64,000 nucleotides of DNA from Mariniphaga anaerophila (GTDB taxonomy: Bacteria; Bacteroidota; Bacteroidia; Bacteroidales; Prolixibacteraceae): contig NZ_FQUM01000009.1 of NCBI RefSeq assembly GCF_900129025.1, positions 62,001 through 126,000 of the forward strand, read 5' to 3'. Below the pieces are notes generated by a model that was not told where the DNA came from, searched no databases, and saw only the letters and a list, made by a program, of their open reading frames with translations. This document shows, piece by piece, positions 16,935 to 26,307 of this stretch (positions within the stretch are counted from its first letter, which is position 1; each line of letters opens with the position of its first letter). A program made the position numbers and the translations under genes.

Positions 16935-18713
16935 CTACTCTTCAAAATATTTTCGTTCCCTTATTTTCTTGTCCAAAAGCTCTGAGACATCGCCCATGTT
17001 TTTGGCTTTTTCCCAGTACTTTACTGCCTCGTCAGTCTGCTCAAGCTTAAACAGAATATCTCCGTAATGCTCCAGAAGAGTAGCAGTTTGGTCTTTATCA
17101 TTTTTTATGGCAGATTCCATATAAAACTTTGCCAGTTTGTACTCGCCTTTTTTAAACAAAACCCATGCGTAGGTATCAAGATAAGTCGAATTTTCAGGAA
17201 AACGTTCGATTACTTTTCCGCTCATTCTCTCTGCTTTGTCGAGGCTGTCTCCGGTAAGCGACAAATAGTATGCGTAATTATTCAGGGCAATGTAGTTTTC
17301 CGGATCCAAATCCACTGATTTGTCAAACAAACCAAAAGCTTCTTTCATTTTCCCGGTTTTGTAAAGCGCCTCACCTTTAAGCATCAGGAACTGGCCTTCC
17401 AGCCGTTTATTGTCTACAACATACATGAGTCCTTCGTCAACAATAGAAGCTGTTTCGTCATATTTTTCGAGCTGAATACAGGCTACTGCATTGAGGAAAT
17501 AAACCTGCGGCTGGTTGGGAAACAATTCCATTGCCTGGTTGCTGTGGCTGTACAAACCTTGCCAGTCCTGCAAATCGTTGTCAATAAACAATACCCGTTC
17601 CCAAAGCGCATAATCGTTTTTTTCCATTTTGGTAGCTTCCAAAAGCTCTGAACGCGCTTCCTTCAGCTTTCCGCTTTTTAAAAGGCTTTCGGCCTTTACG
17701 GTATACACGAGGTATTCGTTTGGATGCGCCTCCTGCAAAATATCGACAAGCTCTTTTTCCTGCTCCGGTTTAATTCCCGATTGCGCAGGATTTGCGGTCA
17801 ACATCAGGTACAACTGAAGTTTGGTTTGCAAATCAACTTCGTTACTCCGAAAACCTTTTTTTGTTTCTTCAAAAGATTTTTCGGGCTGCCCGTTTTGCAG
17901 GTAATAATTAGCTAGCGAAAAATGTACAAACCCGTTTTCGGGGTCAATTTCTTTAATTTTTTTGTAGTATTTAAGCGCGTTTACAGAGTCACCCTGGCTT
18001 TGAAAAAGATCAGCCATTAACCCGTAATATTTTGGTTCTTCGGGATTACTCTCAATCAGTTTTTCAATTTCTCCGAACGCTTTTTCAACCTCTCCGTTTT
18101 TCACATAGAGTTGTTGTTTTGCAACCGAAATCTGTTCGTTTACGCCAAGTTTTTCCTCCAGCTTATTGTAAGCAACAATTGCCTCCGTATTTTTTTCTGA
18201 ACCGGCAAGCAGAGCCGCTTTCATATACAAAAACTCCAGGTTGTCGGGTTCTTTCTGCAAAAGCTTGTCATAAATAATTGCTGCATCGTTAAACCGGCGT
18301 GTTTGCTGGTAAATCTGCGCCAGTAACAAACTGTACCATTTGTTTTCCGGATTAAGCTGAATGGCTTTTTCGAGCAGCAACGAAGCGCTGGTAAAATCGT
18401 TATTGTCGGCATGTAATGTTGCCAGCTCGTACATCGCAGCCGAAGAATTGGGATCTATTTCGAGGCAGCCTGACAAAAGCTGAATGGCTTTTTGCCTGTT
18501 GCCTAAACTTTTTTCTTTGATAGCATCCACAAACAGATAATCAAACTCCATTTGTTTCTGCTCTTCTATCGGAGGTTTTTCAGTTTTTACCTGTGCCTCC
18601 GATGGCGCATCGTCTGCTTTTTCTGTTTTAACGGCTTTTTTCGTTCCCGAGCAAGCAAAAAGCAAACCTGTAAAAAGGAACAGCACAAACCACTTTATCG
18701 TTGTTTTTCTCAT
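16935..18713 (-). CDS. TPR-repeat lipoprotein
   Basis: Start taken at the ATG at 18713 (MRKTTIKWFVLFLF), giving 592 residues with a lipobox LLFACS; the 11 codons upstream look unrelated. The mature part is a chain of tetratricopeptide repeats (for example AMYELATLHADNNDFTSAS and ALNNYAYYLSLTGDSLDKA), roughly a dozen units. Such proteins are scaffolds at the outer membrane. It starts 5 bp after the dut stop and abuts DUF4292, so dut-TPR-DUF4292-EnvC-like reads as one transcription unit. Confidence 0.9.
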   Translation of the reverse strand: MRKTTIKWFVLFLFTGLLFACSGTKKAVKTEKADDAPSEAQVKTEKPPIEEQKQMEFDYLFVDAIKEKSLGNRQKAIQLLSGCLEIDPNSSAAMYELATLHADNNDFTSASLLLEKAIQLNPENKWYSLLLAQIYQQTRRFNDAAIIYDKLLQKEPDNLEFLYMKAALLAGSEKNTEAIVAYNKLEEKLGVNEQISVAKQQLYVKNGEVEKAFGEIEKLIESNPEEPKYYGLMADLFQSQGDSVNALKYYKKIKEIDPENGFVHFSLANYYLQNGQPEKSFEETKKGFRSNEVDLQTKLQLYLMLTANPAQSGIKPEQEKELVDILQEAHPNEYLVYTVKAESLLKSGKLKEARSELLEATKMEKNDYALWERVLFIDNDLQDWQGLYSHSNQAMELFPNQPQVYFLNAVACIQLEKYDETASIVDEGLMYVVDNKRLEGQFLMLKGEALYKTGKMKEAFGLFDKSVDLDPENYIALNNYAYYLSLTGDSLDKAERMSGKVIERFPENSTYLDTYAWVLFKKGEYKLAKFYMESAIKNDKDQTATLLEHYGDILFKLEQTDEAVKYWEKAKNMGDVSELLDKKIRERKYFEE

Positions 18714-18717
18714 TCTT

Positions 18718-19152
18718 CTAGTTTTTCCCGGTATGCCCAAAACCACCTGCTCCTCGTTGTGTTTCGCTTAACACTTCCACGGGTTTCCATTCCACGGTTT
18801 CGTGTGACGCAACAACCATCTGGCAAATGCGTTCGCCGCTTTCAATAATAAACTCTTCCTGCGAAAGGTTAATTACAATCACCCTTATTTCGCCCCGGTA
18901 GTCAGCATCAATTGTTCCCGGAGAATTTAATACGGTAATTCCTTTTTTGATGGCCAGTCCGCTTCGGGGTCTTATTTGCGCCTCGAAACCTTTTGGCAAT
19001 TCGATATATAGTCCTGTCGGAATCAGTTTTCTTTCCATTGGTTTCAGAGCAACCGGTTCTTCCAGATAGGCGCGTAAATCCATTCCGGCCGACATTTCTG
19101 TACTGTATTCGGGCAACGGGTTGTTCGACTCGTTTACTATTTTAATTATCAT
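18718..19152 (-). CDS. dut: dUTP diphosphatase
   Basis: It hydrolyses dUTP to dUMP and pyrophosphate. The 144-residue trimeric-type enzyme shows all five motifs: AGMDLRA (1), RPRSGLAIK (2), [11 protein letters not shown] with the catalytic aspartate (3), GERICQMVV (4) and the C-terminal glycine-rich arm [10 protein letters not shown] (5). It is first in the minus-strand run leading into the TPR lipoprotein. The 107 bp upstream hold no other gene. Confidence 0.97.
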   Translation of the reverse strand: MIIKIVNESNNPLPEYSTEMSAGMDLRAYLEEPVALKPMERKLIPTGLYIELPKGFEAQIRPRSGLAIKKGITVLNSPGTIDADYRGEIRVIVINLSQEEFIIESGERICQMVVASHETVEWKPVEVLSETQRGAGGFGHTGKN

Positions 19153-19259
19153 TATCAGCTTTTTTTAAAGACCCGCTAAGATAGGATTTTTAGAACAGAC
19201 CCCATATTCATTAACAATATTTATCTCATTGAAATACCATTCAAACATTTGGTTAACAA

Positions 19260-20387
19260 TCAAATAATCATAAAATCGGTCATCAGGTCGTCCGAAACAA
19301 AAAGCCCGTCTCTGGTGAGGGTATAAATTCCGGAATTTTCAATCATTTTTCCGGATTGAAGAAATTTACCTGCAATGGTTTTTACCTGCTTGCCAATTTC
19401 GTTACCGAACCGTTCGCTAATCTCGCGGACAGAAATTCCCCATTTGGTCCGAATTCGAGTTAAAATATATTCGTTAAACTTATCTTTTTCAGAAAGTTGT
19501 TCTTCTTCGAACCAACCCGATTCATTTTCGACGCCACGCAAATAACCGTCTACGTGGGCAATGTTCCAACGGCGCGAAACTCCGTTGAACGAATGAGCCG
19601 ATGGCCCCAGTCCGAGGTATTTTTCGCCTGTCCAATATGCCGAATTGTGTTTGGAGTACATTCCGTTTTGTGCAAAATTGGAAATTTCGTATTGCTCAAA
19701 ACCTGCTTTGGCAGTTTCGTCGAGCAGTAAATTAAACTGATTTACACTTTCGTTTTCAGCAAGCTCTTTCAATGTACCTTTTTTCAGCCAGGTGTAGAAA
19801 GGAGTTCCTTCGTGATAGGTTAAGTGGTAAGCAGAAAGGTGTTCTACCGGAAGGCTGAACATTTGCTGCAGGCTCATTTTCCATTGCTGTTGGGTTAATC
19901 CGGGTAACCCGTAAATAAGGTCGGCACTAAGATTTGAAAACCCGGCAGACGCTGCATTTTCTATCGATTCTATTGCGTGTTCGGCATTGTGCCTGCGGTT
20001 CATTTTTTTCAGAAATTCATCCTGAAACGACTGAATTCCGATGCTCAATCTGTTTATTCCTTCATTTTTAAGTACATGAAGGTACTCTTTTGTAAGGTCA
20101 TCGGGATTTGCTTCGAAGGTGATTTCAGCATCGGGCGTAACCGAAAAATAGTAGTTCAAAAACTTCATAATAAACGACAACTGAGAGCCGGTTAACACCG
20201 AAGGCGTTCCTCCTCCGAAATAAATTGTTTTTACTTTCTCTTTTGCGATGTAAGCTTTTCGAAGCGCTGCCTCCTTTTTTAAGGCAGCAATAAAGCTATC
20301 TGTTTGAGTGACATTTACTGTTTTATAAAAATCGCAGTAGTAACACTTTTGCCGGCAAAAAGGGATATGTATATAAATTCCTGCCAT
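19260..20387 (-). CDS. hemW: HemW-type radical SAM heme chaperone
   Basis: This 375-residue radical SAM protein has the cluster cysteines C11, C15 and C18 in IPFCRQKCYYCDF. HemW differs from HemN in lacking a fourth nearby cysteine, as here. Other marks are YFGGGTPSVL, FEANPDDLT and GLGPSAHSF. HemW binds and hands on heme and is not the coproporphyrinogen dehydrogenase it was once annotated as. It lies 10 kb from the hem operon. Confidence 0.93.
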   Translation of the reverse strand: MAGIYIHIPFCRQKCYYCDFYKTVNVTQTDSFIAALKKEAALRKAYIAKEKVKTIYFGGGTPSVLTGSQLSFIMKFLNYYFSVTPDAEITFEANPDDLTKEYLHVLKNEGINRLSIGIQSFQDEFLKKMNRRHNAEHAIESIENAASAGFSNLSADLIYGLPGLTQQQWKMSLQQMFSLPVEHLSAYHLTYHEGTPFYTWLKKGTLKELAENESVNQFNLLLDETAKAGFEQYEISNFAQNGMYSKHNSAYWTGEKYLGLGPSAHSFNGVSRRWNIAHVDGYLRGVENESGWFEEEQLSEKDKFNEYILTRIRTKWGISVREISERFGNEIGKQVKTIAGKFLQSGKMIENSGIYTLTRDGLFVSDDLMTDFMII

Positions 20388-20412
20388 AGATTTTTGTTAC
20401 TTTGCAGTGTTA

Positions 20413-20805
20413 ATGAAAATACACCTGATGATATTAAGAATTTTCATAAAACCCTTAATCTGGTTAGCAATAATTTGTTACGGACTGTTTGTCCCTGCCA
20501 ACGATTTACCCAAAAAACCATTTTTAAGTATTCCCCATTTCGACAAACTTGTCCATTTTGGACTGTTCTTTATGTTTTGCCTGTTACTTTTTGTGCCTTT
20601 TAAAAAGCTAAAAACAAAATATTTGTTTTACGCACCTGCTATTTCTCTGCTTTTTGCAGCAATTCTGGAAGGAACGCAGCACATGATATCAGCATCGAGA
20701 AGCAGTAACCTGTACGATTTTATCGCAAACAGCGCCGGCATTTTCGCAGCGGCGTTTTTCTTTTACTTTTTTGTGTCGGGCAGAAAATGGGAAAAATACT
20801 TTTAA
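20413..20805 (+). CDS. VanZ-like small membrane protein
   Basis: Start set at the ATG at 20413, two codons after a GTG in frame. The 130-residue protein has about four membrane helices and a VanZ-family centre: FDKLVHFGLFFMFCLLLF, then EGTQHMISASRSSNLYDF with the conserved E and the SRSxxxxDFxAN pattern. The function of VanZ-like proteins outside glycopeptide resistance is unknown. It is divergent from hemW (25 bp) and converges on the Rrf2 gene. Confidence 0.85.
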   Translation: MKIHLMILRIFIKPLIWLAIICYGLFVPANDLPKKPFLSIPHFDKLVHFGLFFMFCLLLFVPFKKLKTKYLFYAPAISLLFAAILEGTQHMISASRSSNLYDFIANSAGIFAAAFFFYFFVSGRKWEKYF

Positions 20806-20814
20806 GTGGCGTTC

Positions 20815-21258
20815 TTAGAGTTTTACCAGGTCTTCGTACTTTTCAATGTCTTTTCCAACAATTGCCAGGGTAGTTCCATGGTAAAACTGACCTATTTCGT
20901 TACGTAAGCTATCGTACTGCGAATGCACAGGGCACAAAGGTTTGGACGGGTCGTGTGTACGACACGGCTCCAATCTGATAAGACAATTTGTAAAAAACTC
21001 CTCACCATCTACTTTAGTAACAATATCCCACAAGGTGATTTCGCTCGCTGGTTTTGCCAGAGCAAATCCGCCATTGGGACCTTTGGTTGAAACCAGCAAT
21101 TTTTGTTTTACCAGGTTTTGCAAAATTTTGCCCAGAAAAGGTGAAGACAATTTCAGGTCTTCTGAGATTTTTTTTATCCCGATCATTTTTTCCTCTTTCG
21201 AAAACTTCGCAAGATAAATCAGGGCTCTTAATGCATATTTACAAGTATTAGACAGCAT
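20815..21258 (-). CDS. Rrf2-family iron-sulfur transcriptional regulator
   Basis: A 147-residue Rrf2 protein with an N-terminal winged helix (KYALRALIYLAKFS, IKKISEDLKLSSPFLGKIL) and the wing KGPNGGFALAKP. Three cysteines, C92, C99 and C109, in the C-terminal half fit the Fe-S ligands of IscR/NsrR/RsrR-type members, so it probably senses redox, NO or Fe-S status. It lies 45 bp downstream of rpiB on the same strand. Confidence 0.92.
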   Translation of the reverse strand: MLSNTCKYALRALIYLAKFSKEEKMIGIKKISEDLKLSSPFLGKILQNLVKQKLLVSTKGPNGGFALAKPASEITLWDIVTKVDGEEFFTNCLIRLEPCRTHDPSKPLCPVHSQYDSLRNEIGQFYHGTTLAIVGKDIEKYEDLVKL

Positions 21259-21303
21259 ATCAATAATTTTAAATTCTATTCCATCAAAATGAGCATTTCT
21301 GCG

Positions 21304-21756
21304 TTACTTTTTCAAAGGAATTTTTTCAATTCTACGGGCATGTCGCCCACCTTCAAATTCAGCATTCAGAAAAGCTTTTACAATTTCTACGGCCTCTTCG
21401 TCAGTAACAAAACGAGCAGGAATTGCGCAAATATTAGCATCGTTGTGTTGTTTGGCCAATGCTCCTATTTCCGGTTTCCAGCATAACGCAGAACGTACAT
21501 TCTGATGTTTGTTTGCAGTTATATTTATTCCCTGACCGCTTCCGCAAAAGGTAATGCCAATTTCATATTCACCTTTATCGATGGCATCGCCAATACGATG
21601 GGCAAAGTCGGGGTAATCACAACTTTCATTTGAATAACAGCCAAGGTCTTTATACGAAATATTGTTTTCATTAAAAAACCTGATGATAACCTGTTTCTTG
21701 TCGAAACCTGCGTGGTCACTGGCAATGGCAATAGTCTTTCCTCTCAACTCTTTCAT
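21304..21756 (-). CDS. rpiB: Ribose-5-phosphate isomerase B
   Basis: It interconverts ribose-5-phosphate and ribulose-5-phosphate. The 150-residue RpiB/LacA fold shows IAIASDHAGFDKK at the N-terminus, YPDFAHRIGDAI, the active-site cysteine in FCGSGQGINITANK, and HNDANICAIPARF. A TAnnTTTG box lies only 6 bp before the ATG (see next entry). Confidence 0.95.
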   Translation of the reverse strand: MKELRGKTIAIASDHAGFDKKQVIIRFFNENNISYKDLGCYSNESCDYPDFAHRIGDAIDKGEYEIGITFCGSGQGINITANKHQNVRSALCWKPEIGALAKQHNDANICAIPARFVTDEEAVEIVKAFLNAEFEGGRHARRIEKIPLKK

Positions 21757-21761
21757 TCGTG

Positions 21762-21769
21762 CAAAATTA
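21762..21769 (-). promoter_or_regulatory. -7 box directly before rpiB, possible leaderless start
   Basis: TAATTTTG on the minus strand fits TAnnTTTG and ends 6 bp before the rpiB ATG, which would put transcription start at or next to the start codon. No clear TTG is found at the -33 position. Confidence 0.35.
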
Positions 21770-21792
21770 ATACTTTTTGATATTTAATTCAT

Positions 21793-23277
21793 TTATTTTG
21801 TCAGATTTCGATTAAATAATCGTTTTAACTGCTTTTTTTCCAGCTTATAAACAGCATAAACGAAAGCAAACAAAAGCAAAGTGTTCACAGAAAACTTTAA
21901 TACGGTTGGCAATGAGGCTGAGAACCACGATAAACCGTAAATGGCTACAGCAATTAAAAAATAGGTGGCAATTCGCTTTAAATCATACGGAATCGGGTAA
22001 TACTTTTGCCCAATAAAATAGGACATTATCATCATTGCCAGATAACATATAAATACTGCGATGGCCGATCCCATATACCCAAAAACAGGTATCAATAAAA
22101 AGTTTAAGGCCAGTGTAATGGCTGCACCTGTTAATGCCATATATGCGCCGTATCTCGTCATGTCTTTTAATTTGTACCACAGCGAAAGGGCAAAATAAAT
22201 TCCGAAAAAGAGGTTTGCCATCAGAATTAGGGGAACAACTTTTAACCCTTCGTGATACCCGGAGCTAATAACCAATGTAATGACATCGATAAAGAGCACC
22301 ATTCCTATAAAAATGAATAGCCCGAAAATAACAAAGTACTTCATTACAGTGGCGTAAACCTGGGGGTCGTCTTTTGATTCGCCGCGCGAAAAGAAAAACG
22401 GCTCGAAAGCATACCTGAATGCCTGAATAAACATATTCATTAAAACCGCCAGTTTATAATTGGCTCCGTAAACTCCCAACTGAAACATGGGGTTTTGATC
22501 TTCGGGCACCAAAAAAGGAATAAGTATTTTGTCGATATTTTGATTAACCATTCCGGCCAAACCAACTATTAAAATTGGAAAACCGTAACTGAGCATTTGT
22601 GCCAAAAGTTCTTTTTCGAACTTTAATGAAACCTTAAAAATTTCCGGCAAAAGCAGAATAAAGGTTATTATAGAAGCCAGCAAATTAGCAATAAAAACAT
22701 ATCCTACTCCAATTTCGGGAGAGTAAACAATTCGCACAATTGAATCGGGATTTCCTTGCAATATTTTTGGACAAACCGAAAGGAAAAACAGATTGAAACC
22801 AATATTAAATGCTATGTTAATTACCTTAACTGCAGCAAATTTAACGGGTCGATTATTCAGCCTTAACCGGGCAAAAGGAATTGCAGTAAAAGCGTCGATT
22901 CCTAAAATAATTGCCAGCCAAACCACGTATTCAGAATGCTCAGGATAATTGATAAACGAAGCAATTTCTTTACTGAACGCAGCTGCCAGCAACACAAACA
23001 TTGCTGAAGTTGAAAACACTGATATCAGTGATGTTGAGTAAACATTCTCGGGATTTTTGCTCTTGGATGCAAACCTGAAAAAGGAGGTTTCCATTCCGTA
23101 CAAAAGCAACACCAGAAAAAATGCAACATACGAATACAGGTTTGTCACTACCCCGTAAACTTCGGGTATAAAAATAAATGAGTAATACGGAACCAGCCAC
23201 CAATTTAAAAAACGGCCTACAATACTACTCATGCCGTAAATGGCCGTGTCACCCGCTAATTTTTTAAAAGGATTCAA
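21793..23277 (-). CDS. Oligosaccharide flippase / polysaccharide biosynthesis protein (MOP superfamily)
   Basis: A 494-residue integral membrane protein with about 12-14 helices and the PST/Wzx form: NPFKKLAGDTAIYGMSSIVGRFLNWWL is the usual start, and FQLGVYGANYKLAVLMNMF with FRYAFEPFFF match flippase motifs. Such proteins flip lipid-linked glycans across the inner membrane. No glycosyltransferases are near, so the substrate is unknown. Its own promoter lies upstream, back-to-back with that of the glutamine cyclotransferase gene. Confidence 0.88.
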   Translation of the reverse strand: MNPFKKLAGDTAIYGMSSIVGRFLNWWLVPYYSFIFIPEVYGVVTNLYSYVAFFLVLLLYGMETSFFRFASKSKNPENVYSTSLISVFSTSAMFVLLAAAFSKEIASFINYPEHSEYVVWLAIILGIDAFTAIPFARLRLNNRPVKFAAVKVINIAFNIGFNLFFLSVCPKILQGNPDSIVRIVYSPEIGVGYVFIANLLASIITFILLLPEIFKVSLKFEKELLAQMLSYGFPILIVGLAGMVNQNIDKILIPFLVPEDQNPMFQLGVYGANYKLAVLMNMFIQAFRYAFEPFFFSRGESKDDPQVYATVMKYFVIFGLFIFIGMVLFIDVITLVISSGYHEGLKVVPLILMANLFFGIYFALSLWYKLKDMTRYGAYMALTGAAITLALNFLLIPVFGYMGSAIAVFICYLAMMIMSYFIGQKYYPIPYDLKRIATYFLIAVAIYGLSWFSASLPTVLKFSVNTLLLFAFVYAVYKLEKKQLKRLFNRNLTK

Positions 23278-23295
23278 AAGTGTTTAATTTTGAAA

Positions 23296-23327
23296 CAAAG
23301 ATAGTATTCATTTGACATCTTCTTCAA
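23296..23327 (-). promoter_or_regulatory. Promoter of the flippase gene
   Basis: On the minus strand, TTG (23325-23327), a 21-base spacer and TATCTTTG (23296-23303) match the Bacteroidota TTG-N19/21-TAnnTTTG promoter. The flippase ATG follows 18 bp after the -7 box. Confidence 0.7.
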
Positions 23328-23357
23328 TTGCACCACTTCGTTTATTTATTAATTTTA
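23328..23357 (+). promoter_or_regulatory. Promoter of the glutamine cyclotransferase gene
   Basis: TTG at 23328-23330, a 19-base spacer and TAATTTTA at 23350-23357 match the consensus with one mismatch (final A for G). The -33 element abuts that of the divergent flippase promoter, making the palindrome CAATTG. Confidence 0.55.
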
Positions 23358-23409
23358 TGCCGAAAAAGCAGTATTTTAATCAGTTTAAAATGCGTAATTA
23401 AAAGCCGGC

Positions 23410-24483
23410 ATGAAACAATCTGTATTTCCTTTTGTACTAATTTTTAGTTTGTTTATTACCTTTTTCTCATGTTCAAACAAGCCAAAGCGTTCGCGTAAAC
23501 CTGTTAGTACAATTACCATTACTCCAAAAGCCAAAAACTATATCTACGGAAACAAAGTTGCTGTAAACGTAGAGACCAAGGTCAAAAACGGAAAAATAGA
23601 TAACATTCAGTTATTCTACCAGGGGAAGCTGTTAAAAGAAAGCAACGAGCTTAATTTTACCGTTTCGGATATAACTTTTAATGAAATAGGAGAAAACTCA
23701 CTGAATGTAGTAGCTACAAAAACCGATGGTGTGAACAATACTCGCTCGGTTGCTTTTAACGTTGTTTCTGACATTGCGCCAAAAAAATATTCTTATTCAA
23801 TACAAAAAGATTACCCGCATAACCATAAGTTTTATACCCAGGGACTTGAATTCTACAACGGGCATATTTACGAAGGAACCGGAGAAAATGGATCATCCGG
23901 ACTATTTAAAGTAAACCTGAACACCGGGGAAACAATTATGCAACACCACCTGGATGACAAATATTTTGGTGAAGGGATTACTATTTTCAACGATAAGATT
24001 TACCAGCTCACCTACCGAGCCCAAAAAGGATTTGTGTACAACCTGAGCGATTTTGCCCTGGTTGACAGTTTTTCGTACAACTCAAAAGAAGGGTGGGGCC
24101 TGACAAACGATGGCACTTATCTGATCATGAACAACGGAGGCCACGAATTAATTTGGCTGAATCCGACTGATTTTTCCGAAGTAAAAAGAGTTCAGGTAGC
24201 TAATAACAAAGGAGTTGTAAACTACCTGAACGAGATGGAATACATTGACGGAACTATTTATGCAAATGTTTATACCACCAACCTGATTGTACAAATTGAA
24301 CCGGAAACCGGAAAAGTGCTTTCTGAAATCAACCTGGAAGGCATATTAAATATGTATACCAATCAGAATGACACCGTTGACTACCTAAACGGCATTGCTT
24401 ACGATTCTGAAAACAAACGTCTTTTTGTTACCGGAAAATGGTGGCCCCGCATGTTCGAAATTGAGCTGATAGAATCAAAATAG
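23410..24483 (+). CDS. Glutaminyl-peptide cyclotransferase-like lipoprotein
   Basis: A 357-residue lipoprotein: signal peptide and lipobox FFSC (cysteine near residue 21). An Ig-like beta domain (about 35-125) comes first, then a five-bladed-propeller glutamine cyclotransferase domain (PF05096, about 135-355). Marks are [37 protein letters not shown] and [15 protein letters not shown]. The plant and bacterial type II enzymes cyclise N-terminal glutamine to pyroglutamate, and a surface or periplasmic location is implied. The last 9 bp overlap the end of ruvB on the other strand. Confidence 0.88.
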   Translation: MKQSVFPFVLIFSLFITFFSCSNKPKRSRKPVSTITITPKAKNYIYGNKVAVNVETKVKNGKIDNIQLFYQGKLLKESNELNFTVSDITFNEIGENSLNVVATKTDGVNNTRSVAFNVVSDIAPKKYSYSIQKDYPHNHKFYTQGLEFYNGHIYEGTGENGSSGLFKVNLNTGETIMQHHLDDKYFGEGITIFNDKIYQLTYRAQKGFVYNLSDFALVDSFSYNSKEGWGLTNDGTYLIMNNGGHELIWLNPTDFSEVKRVQVANNKGVVNYLNEMEYIDGTIYANVYTTNLIVQIEPETGKVLSEINLEGILNMYTNQNDTVDYLNGIAYDSENKRLFVTGKWWPRMFEIELIESK

Positions 24484-25497
24484 CGTTGGTGTTCCGCCAT
24501 AATTTATTCGTCCCAGATGTTTGTAAGCTAATTCAGTAGCTTCCCTTCCACGCGGAGTACGTTTAATAAAACCTTCTTTAATAAGAAACGGTTCGTAAAC
24601 TTCTTCGATGGTTCCGCTGTCTTCGCCCACTGCCGTTGCAATGGTAGAAATACCAACCGGGCCTCCCTTAAATTTATCAATAATGCAGAGCAAAATACGG
24701 TTGTCCATTTCGTCCAGCCCATGCTCATCAATATTCATTGCTTCTAAAGCCGTTTTGGTAATATCAATGTCAATATTTCCATTCCCTTTAACCTGGGCAA
24801 AATCACGAACGCGTCGCAACAATGAATTTACGATACGCGGTGTACCACGACTTCTTCCGGCAATTTCATCTGCAGCCTCATTGGTTATTTTCACATCCAG
24901 AATACGGGCAGAACGTTTTACTATGCCGGTAAGCACCGTATTGTCGTAATACTCCAGGTGCGAATTAATTCCAAACCTCGCTCTCAGAGGCGAAGTAAGT
25001 AATCCGGATCGGGTAGTTGCCCCGATAAGAGTAAAAGGTTGCAATTCTAACTGGATAGAACGCGCACTGGGGCCTTTATCAATCATTATATCGATTCTGA
25101 AGTCTTCCATTGCCGAATAGAGGTATTCTTCCACAATGGGCGATAAACGATGAATTTCGTCAATAAAAAGCACGTCTCGTTCTTCCAGATTGGTAAGAAG
25201 ACCTGCCAAATCTCCGGGTTTGTCCAGAACAGGCCCTGATGTAATTTTTATTCCAACTCCCAATTCACTGGCAATAATATTCGATAGTGTTGTTTTTCCA
25301 AGTCCGGGTGGGCCGTGCAACAAAACATGGTCGAGTGCTTCGTTTCTCATGGCAGCTGCCTTTACAAAAATTTTCAGGTTTTCAACAATTTGGCGCTGCC
25401 CTTTAAAATCGTTGAATGACAATGGCCGCAATTTACGGTCAAGTTCCCGTTCTGTATCCGGGTAAAAATTTCCTCTTATATCCAGTTCTTCACTCAT
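24475..25497 (-). CDS. ruvB: Holliday junction branch-migration helicase RuvB
   Basis: The AAA+ motor of RuvAB branch migration. The 340-residue protein has Walker [10 protein letters not shown] (K68), Walker [13 protein letters not shown], sensor 1 [20 protein letters not shown], and a C-terminal winged helix ending [16 protein letters not shown]. Its 5' end overlaps the stop of a response-regulator gene by 4 bp; the 3' end overlaps the cyclotransferase gene in tail-to-tail orientation. Confidence 0.97.
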   Translation of the reverse strand: MSEELDIRGNFYPDTERELDRKLRPLSFNDFKGQRQIVENLKIFVKAAAMRNEALDHVLLHGPPGLGKTTLSNIIASELGVGIKITSGPVLDKPGDLAGLLTNLEERDVLFIDEIHRLSPIVEEYLYSAMEDFRIDIMIDKGPSARSIQLELQPFTLIGATTRSGLLTSPLRARFGINSHLEYYDNTVLTGIVKRSARILDVKITNEAADEIAGRSRGTPRIVNSLLRRVRDFAQVKGNGNIDIDITKTALEAMNIDEHGLDEMDNRILLCIIDKFKGGPVGISTIATAVGEDSGTIEEVYEPFLIKEGFIKRTPRGREATELAYKHLGRINYGGTPTLF

Positions 25498-25874
25498 TTA
25501 CCAGGTGTAGTAAATTGTTCAATTACAGCGTAAAGTTCATCAGGCGAAAAGGGTTTGGGTAAATACTCATTCATGCCCGCCTGCAAGCATTTGTCTTTGT
25601 CGTTATCAAGGGTATTAGCTGTAAGCGCCACAATGGGAACTCCTTGTTTAATGCCTGTGCTTTTTTCGTATTCGCGGATGTCTGCAGTTATTTCAAAGCC
25701 GTTTTTTTCCGGAAGCATTATATCCATTAATATTAAGTCTGGACGGTTGTCGGCTACTTCTTTCATTGCGTCTTTCCAATTTGTAACACCAACAACGTCG
25801 TAATCAAATTTTCTTAAATGAAAGCAGACTACTTTTTGATTTAACAGGTTATCTTCAACTAACAGTATTTTCAA
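25494..25874 (-). CDS. Single-domain response regulator
   Basis: A 126-residue CheY-like receiver with no output domain. Phosphoacceptor D51 ([13 protein letters not shown]), acidic E7/D8, T84 region ([13 protein letters not shown]) and K107 ([12 protein letters not shown]) are present. It resembles the receiver modules of hybrid kinases. The start is a TTG (TTGAAAATACTG) preceded by AGAAGAA; no ATG gives a full receiver. It overlaps ruvB by 4 bp, so expression of the two is linked. Confidence 0.88.
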   Translation of the reverse strand: MKILLVEDNLLNQKVVCFHLRKFDYDVVGVTNWKDAMKEVADNRPDLILMDIMLPEKNGFEITADIREYEKSTGIKQGVPIVALTANTLDNDKDKCLQAGMNEYLPKPFSPDELYAVIEQFTTPGK

Positions 25875-26307
25875 TTTCTTCTGTATTATTAATTATATAC
25901 TTTAAATAAATAAATAATGTAAATGATAATGGCTTGTTTATAGTTGTTAATTTCTAGTTGTAATTTTTTATAAAGATAGAGTTCACTTTTTATCTTCCAA
26001 AATGTAAACAGCAACTTTGTATCTATTCAGTTTGTATTCAGCACGAAAATATTTGTTTTCAACAGGTGTTTATAACGTTGTTCAGCGGATTAAGGTTCTT
26101 TTTTACCAGTTCATTTTTTGTGGAAATATTGAAGTTATTTTTTGGCTTAAATTTTTTCTGATCTCAAAATTAATCTTATTGGATAAAATTGGGATGAATG
26201 CAAATATTGTTTTAAAAGATTATTTTTGTTTTTTCATCTGATTTTGCAACAATTACTAACAATTGATAGTTCTACCAATAGGCTGGATGAAAAGAAATTG
26301 TAAAAAA
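25875..26307. other. Non-coding gap between divergent genes
   Basis: A 433-bp AT-rich stretch. A short ORF at 26017-26241 has a biased F/I/L/K composition and no family look, and I do not accept it. A TATTTTTG box at 26221-26228 on the plus strand fits TAnnTTTG and could serve the DUF4175 gene, but lacks a well-placed -33 TTG. Confidence 0.4.

Noticed and set aside
26017-26241. 74-codon ORF between the response regulator and DUF4175 genes
   Set aside because: Biased AT-rich translation without family features.
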